This document shows, in pieces, positions 61,693 to 64,000 of a stretch of DNA of 64,000 bases. The stretch is from CAVTLG01 sp963802635. Its GTDB lineage: Bacteria; Chloroflexota; Ktedonobacteria; Ktedonobacterales; Ktedonobacteraceae. The first letter of the stretch is position 1. Each line of letters starts with the position of its first letter. The position numbers were made by a program, and so were the translations under genes. Location of the stretch: positions 2,852,001 to 2,916,000 of the forward strand of contig CAWDJJ010000001.1 in NCBI GenBank assembly GCA_963802635.1, written 5' to 3'. The notes beneath the pieces were generated by a model. The model saw only the letters and a list, made by a program, of their open reading frames with translations. It did no database searches and was not told the DNA's origin.

Positions 61693-62523
61693 ATGCCACA
61701 AGCTAAGGATTATAAGGACTACTACACCGCAGCAGAGGTTAAAAGTAAGCTAGGTATAACTGATGGCATGCTTTATAACTACGTGCGCTACGGACACCTC
61801 GACCGCATAATTCCACCAGGAAGAAAACAAGGGGTATACAAAAGAGAGCAAGTAGACAAGTTCGCGCTAGAAATGAAGGCGTTTTTAGGCAGTAATTCAG
61901 AGAGTAGGCATATCACATTTACCGCTGTGAGTGTAGATGATGTACCAGAAAATGTTAAATTAACGGAATCCGTTTTCGGGTCTAGTCCAGAACTCACCAT
62001 AAAAGGCCGCACAAGATGGATCGAGAGAAACCCTGAAGTATCCTATCAACTCACCGTAGACGGGTCACTGATAGGATGTGTAACAATGCTCCCTCTACAG
62101 CCGGAAAAAATAGAAAAAATCCTAAGAGAGGAGGCTAAATCAGAGGCAACTACACCAGAGGAAATAGAACAATACCAACCAAGAAAAGCGTATCACCTCT
62201 ATGTCATGGGCGCTTGTGTCAGTCCTACCCTCTCAAAGCAAGAAAAACGGTGGTTTGGCGCTAAGCTAGTCAGAGGTTTGTTAGATACAATCATCGACTT
62301 TGGTAAACAAGGCATAGAAATTGAGACGATCACGGCTCAAAGTGAAACAGTAGACGGCATCAGACTCATGCGTCATCTAGGTTTCATGCAAATACCATCG
62401 ACTACACAAAATGTCAATTTTAGAATTAACGTTAAAGAAGCAGACAAGCCAGAAATTATCCAAGAATACAGAAGAGTACTACAAATAGCAAAAGAAGAAA
62501 AACCGCGAGGACAAAAAACATAA
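61693..62523 (+). CDS. HTH (MerR-type) and GNAT-like fusion protein
   Basis: In this 276-residue protein, residues 10-60 form a MerR/excisionase-type helix-turn-helix (YYTAAEVKSKLGITDGMLYN, then VYKREQVDKFALEM). Residues from about 85 to 245 resemble an acetyltransferase fold: TFTAVSVDDVPEN, YQLTVDGSLIGCVTMLPL, HLYVMGACVSP and GIRLMRHLGFMQI. The acetyl-CoA loop Q/RxxGxG/A is not obvious, so it may sense rather than transfer. GAGGAGG precedes ATG 61693. Flanking palindromes suggest self-regulation. The gene is AT-rich compared with rep. Confidence 0.65.
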   Translation: MPQAKDYKDYYTAAEVKSKLGITDGMLYNYVRYGHLDRIIPPGRKQGVYKREQVDKFALEMKAFLGSNSESRHITFTAVSVDDVPENVKLTESVFGSSPELTIKGRTRWIERNPEVSYQLTVDGSLIGCVTMLPLQPEKIEKILREEAKSEATTPEEIEQYQPRKAYHLYVMGACVSPTLSKQEKRWFGAKLVRGLLDTIIDFGKQGIEIETITAQSETVDGIRLMRHLGFMQIPSTTQNVNFRINVKEADKPEIIQEYRRVLQIAKEEKPRGQKT

Positions 62524-62554
62524 AAGCAACAAGATTAACTCCGCAAAATTTACC

Positions 62555-62570
62555 AAAGTTAGCTAACTTT
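62555..62570. repeat. Perfect 16-bp palindrome
   Basis: AAAGTTAGCTAACTTT lies 32 bases after the HTH-GNAT stop. It shares the AAGTT core with the inverted repeat upstream of that gene (AAACTTAGATA), so both may be sites for the same protein. Confidence 0.5.
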
Positions 62571-62734
62571 CTAAAGGTACTAAGAAATTAAAAACACTTA
62601 CGAAAGGGTTTCAGACGAACTATACAGCAGGTTTGCACAGGAACTAAGATGGTTTGAAAAACTGTGGTATACTAGAAAGCTGAGACAATAAAAAGCCGTA
62701 AACTGGCTTCATGCCTAGATATATAACTATAGAA

Positions 62735-62748
62735 TATCAGGCATACTA
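62735..62748. repeat. Right attachment site core (attR)
   Basis: TATCAGGCATACTA, followed by A, identical to the left copy at 55018-55031. It lies 60 bases upstream of the ligA start. Confidence 0.8.
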
Positions 62749-62808
62749 ATCAGAATAGAGGATGGGTATTATTCTCAAAAAAGACTATTTCTGACAGGAG
62801 TAGAGTAT

Positions 62809-64000
62809 ATGTCTGATGTGCAAGATGCGCCGAACATCTATAATGAAGCAAATAATGATGATAGTACAATAGCACAGACTGCTGGTAGCGACGAAGTGCA
62901 GCTCGAAGTGCATGTAGCCACACTTCGTCACCAGATTGAAGAGGCCAACTATCACTATTACGTGCAAGATAATCCGGTATTGACCGATGCCGAGTATGAC
63001 CAGCTCATGCGAGAACTCCAGGGCATCGAGCACGAACACCCGGAACTCCAAACGCCCGATTCGCCGACGCAACGTGTAGGAGCAGGACCAGTACAGGATG
63101 TGCCGCAGCATCAACATCCCCTCCCCATGCTGAGCCTGGCAAATGCACGCAATGAGCAGGAACTCCGTGATTGGTATAAACGTGCCAAAAATATCTTGCC
63201 CAACGCCACCTTTACCTACGTCTGCGAATTAAAAATCGATGGGCTGGCAATGGCGCTAACCTACGAGCAGGGTCGGCTTACAATAGGCGCAACACGCGGT
63301 GATGGCATGGTCGGCGAAGATTGGACACCAAATATCCGCACCATTCGTACGATTCCGCAAAGGCTGCGCGGCGCACATATTCCCGATAAAGTAGAAGTGC
63401 GCGGCGAAATTTACATGCCAATCAAGAGCTTTGAGCAGCTCAACGCGGAGATGACGGATGGGAAGCTGTTCGCCAATCCACGCAATGCCGCCGCTGGATC
63501 ACTGCGCCAGAAAGATGCACGCATTACCGCAACACGACAGCTCAGCTTTTTCGGCTACCAGATTGGCTATATCCAGGGTATGACAGTAGATAGCCAATGG
63601 GAAGCATTACAGCTTATTCGCGAGTGGGGCTTCCCGGTCAATCCATATATCCAACATGCGCAGGACCTGGATGCAGTTATGGACTACTGCAACAGATGGG
63701 AGAAAGAACGCTTTCATCTCCCCTACGAAATCGATGGCGTTGTGATTAAGATCAGTGATCGCGCACAACAGGAGGAATTAGGTACCGTCGCGCGCGATCC
63801 ACGCTGGGCAATAGCGTTTAAATATCCACCGATACAGGTAGCAACAAAGTTGTTGGATATTCGCGTCAATATCGGGCGCACAGGCTCAGTAAACCCCTGG
63901 GCAGTGTTGGAGCCAATCAACATTCGCGGCGTCACCGTCGCGCGCGCAGCGCTGCACAATGAGGGAGATATCCAACGCAAAGATCTGCGCATCGGAGACT
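62809..64000 (+). CDS. ligA: NAD-dependent DNA ligase LigA, 3' part missing
   Basis: The visible 397 codons contain the N-terminal Ia domain (ANYHYYVQDNPVLTDAEYDQ), the adenylation domain with the active lysine in CELKIDGLAMAL, RGDGMVGEDWTPNI, EVRGEIYMP, NPRNAAAGSLRQKD and EIDGVVIKI. The OB domain follows (GRTGSVNPWAVLEP). LigA seals nicks in replication and repair and is usually essential. CAGGAG is eight bases before ATG 62809. An N-terminal extension of about 30 acidic residues precedes the usual start. The insertion of the mobile element places its right end just 60 bases upstream. Confidence 0.93.
   Translation, partial: MSDVQDAPNIYNEANNDDSTIAQTAGSDEVQLEVHVATLRHQIEEANYHYYVQDNPVLTDAEYDQLMRELQGIEHEHPELQTPDSPTQRVGAGPVQDVPQHQHPLPMLSLANARNEQELRDWYKRAKNILPNATFTYVCELKIDGLAMALTYEQGRLTIGATRGDGMVGEDWTPNIRTIRTIPQRLRGAHIPDKVEVRGEIYMPIKSFEQLNAEMTDGKLFANPRNAAAGSLRQKDARITATRQLSFFGYQIGYIQGMTVDSQWEALQLIREWGFPVNPYIQHAQDLDAVMDYCNRWEKERFHLPYEIDGVVIKISDRAQQEELGTVARDPRWAIAFKYPPIQVATKLLDIRVNIGRTGSVNPWAVLEPINIRGVTVARAALHNEGDIQRKDLRIGD

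Larger units (their letters stand above)
55018..62748. mobile_element. Integrated 7.7-kb genetic element with int, rep and regulators
   Basis: TATCAGGCATACTA occurs at 55018-55031 and again at 62735-62748 in direct orientation. The left copy is the 3' end of the ABM gene; the right copy lies 60 bases before ligA. Between them are a tyrosine integrase next to the left end, a small zinc-binding protein, a Rep_trans-like initiator, long inverted repeats, a sigma-like/HTH protein, tandem repeats, a tiny membrane peptide and an HTH-GNAT gene. Layout resembles integrating Rep-coding elements of actinomycetes (AICEs), but no DNA translocase or relaxase is seen, so self-transfer is doubtful. Confidence 0.8.

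Noticed and set aside
1..64000. tRNA or rRNA genes
   Set aside because: No cloverleaf-like sequence with the usual T-loop string or any rRNA segment was noticed; a tRNA integration site was considered for the element but its att core is a protein-gene 3' end.

Overview
The window looks like a chromosomal segment of a Ktedonobacteria-like member of the Chloroflexota. GC content is moderate. Genes are mostly short operons on both strands with AGGAGG-type ribosome binding sites, and GTG and TTG starts are common. The gene mix joins actinobacteria-like families (DUF6114/DUF6230 with a TetR regulator, CtaG, GtrA, PIG-L) with general bacterial genes. This placement is an inference from gene content; no rRNA or tRNA gene was seen.

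Layout. 1-10.2 kb: truncated M50 protease, MOSC protein, beta-CASP metallo-hydrolase, membrane protein, KimA-like permease, D-amino-acid oxidase, MFS exporter. 10.4-17.9 kb: CPBP protease, a TnpB-only IS605-type element (11141-12612), then an envelope and translation block (UDP-glucuronate decarboxylase, O-antigen ligase, bS21, YbeY, DgkA-type kinase, GtrA). 17.9-25.6 kb: RNA methyltransferase, a frameshifted HEAT-like gene, MerR plus lipoate-ligase-like pair, PIG-L deacetylase, C39-like peptidase, and a degenerate asparagine synthetase homologue. 25.6-27.5 kb: a TOPRIM (DUF3226) plus AAA15 ATPase gene pair that resembles a two-gene defence module. 27.7-38.5 kb: acyl-CoA synthetase, folP-folC, TetR with its likely target operon and a perfect operator, zinc-finger protein, a frameshifted polyprenyl synthase, a ubiquitin-like/WD40 gene pair, CtaG.

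38.7-51.1 kb: a PLP-rich cluster. A strong promoter drives a five-gene operon: a DAP/ornithine-type decarboxylase, two tandem cysteine-synthase-like paralogues (the second fused to a rhodanese), a SAM methyltransferase, and a class V aminotransferase-fold protein that lacks its PLP lysine. Next come two intact class V enzymes and a complete Zn/Mn-type ABC importer with its own promoter. The set suggests a sulfur- or diaminoacid-containing product linked to metal uptake, but the product cannot be read from sequence. A MITE-like nested inverted repeat lies inside the cluster.

51.5-64 kb: Mn-dependent pyrophosphatase, phospholipase-D-like lipoprotein, an ABM-domain gene, an integrated element, and ligA, which runs off the right edge. 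The element (55018-62748, about 7.7 kb) is bounded by a 14-bp direct repeat covering the last codons of the ABM gene. It carries a tyrosine integrase, a 46-residue zinc-binding protein, a Rep_trans-like initiator, long inverted repeats, a sigma-70-like protein with two extra helix-turn-helix domains, diverged tandem repeats, a 24-residue membrane peptide and an HTH-GNAT fusion. It is the best candidate here for an undescribed system: a small integrating element that probably replicates by rolling circle.
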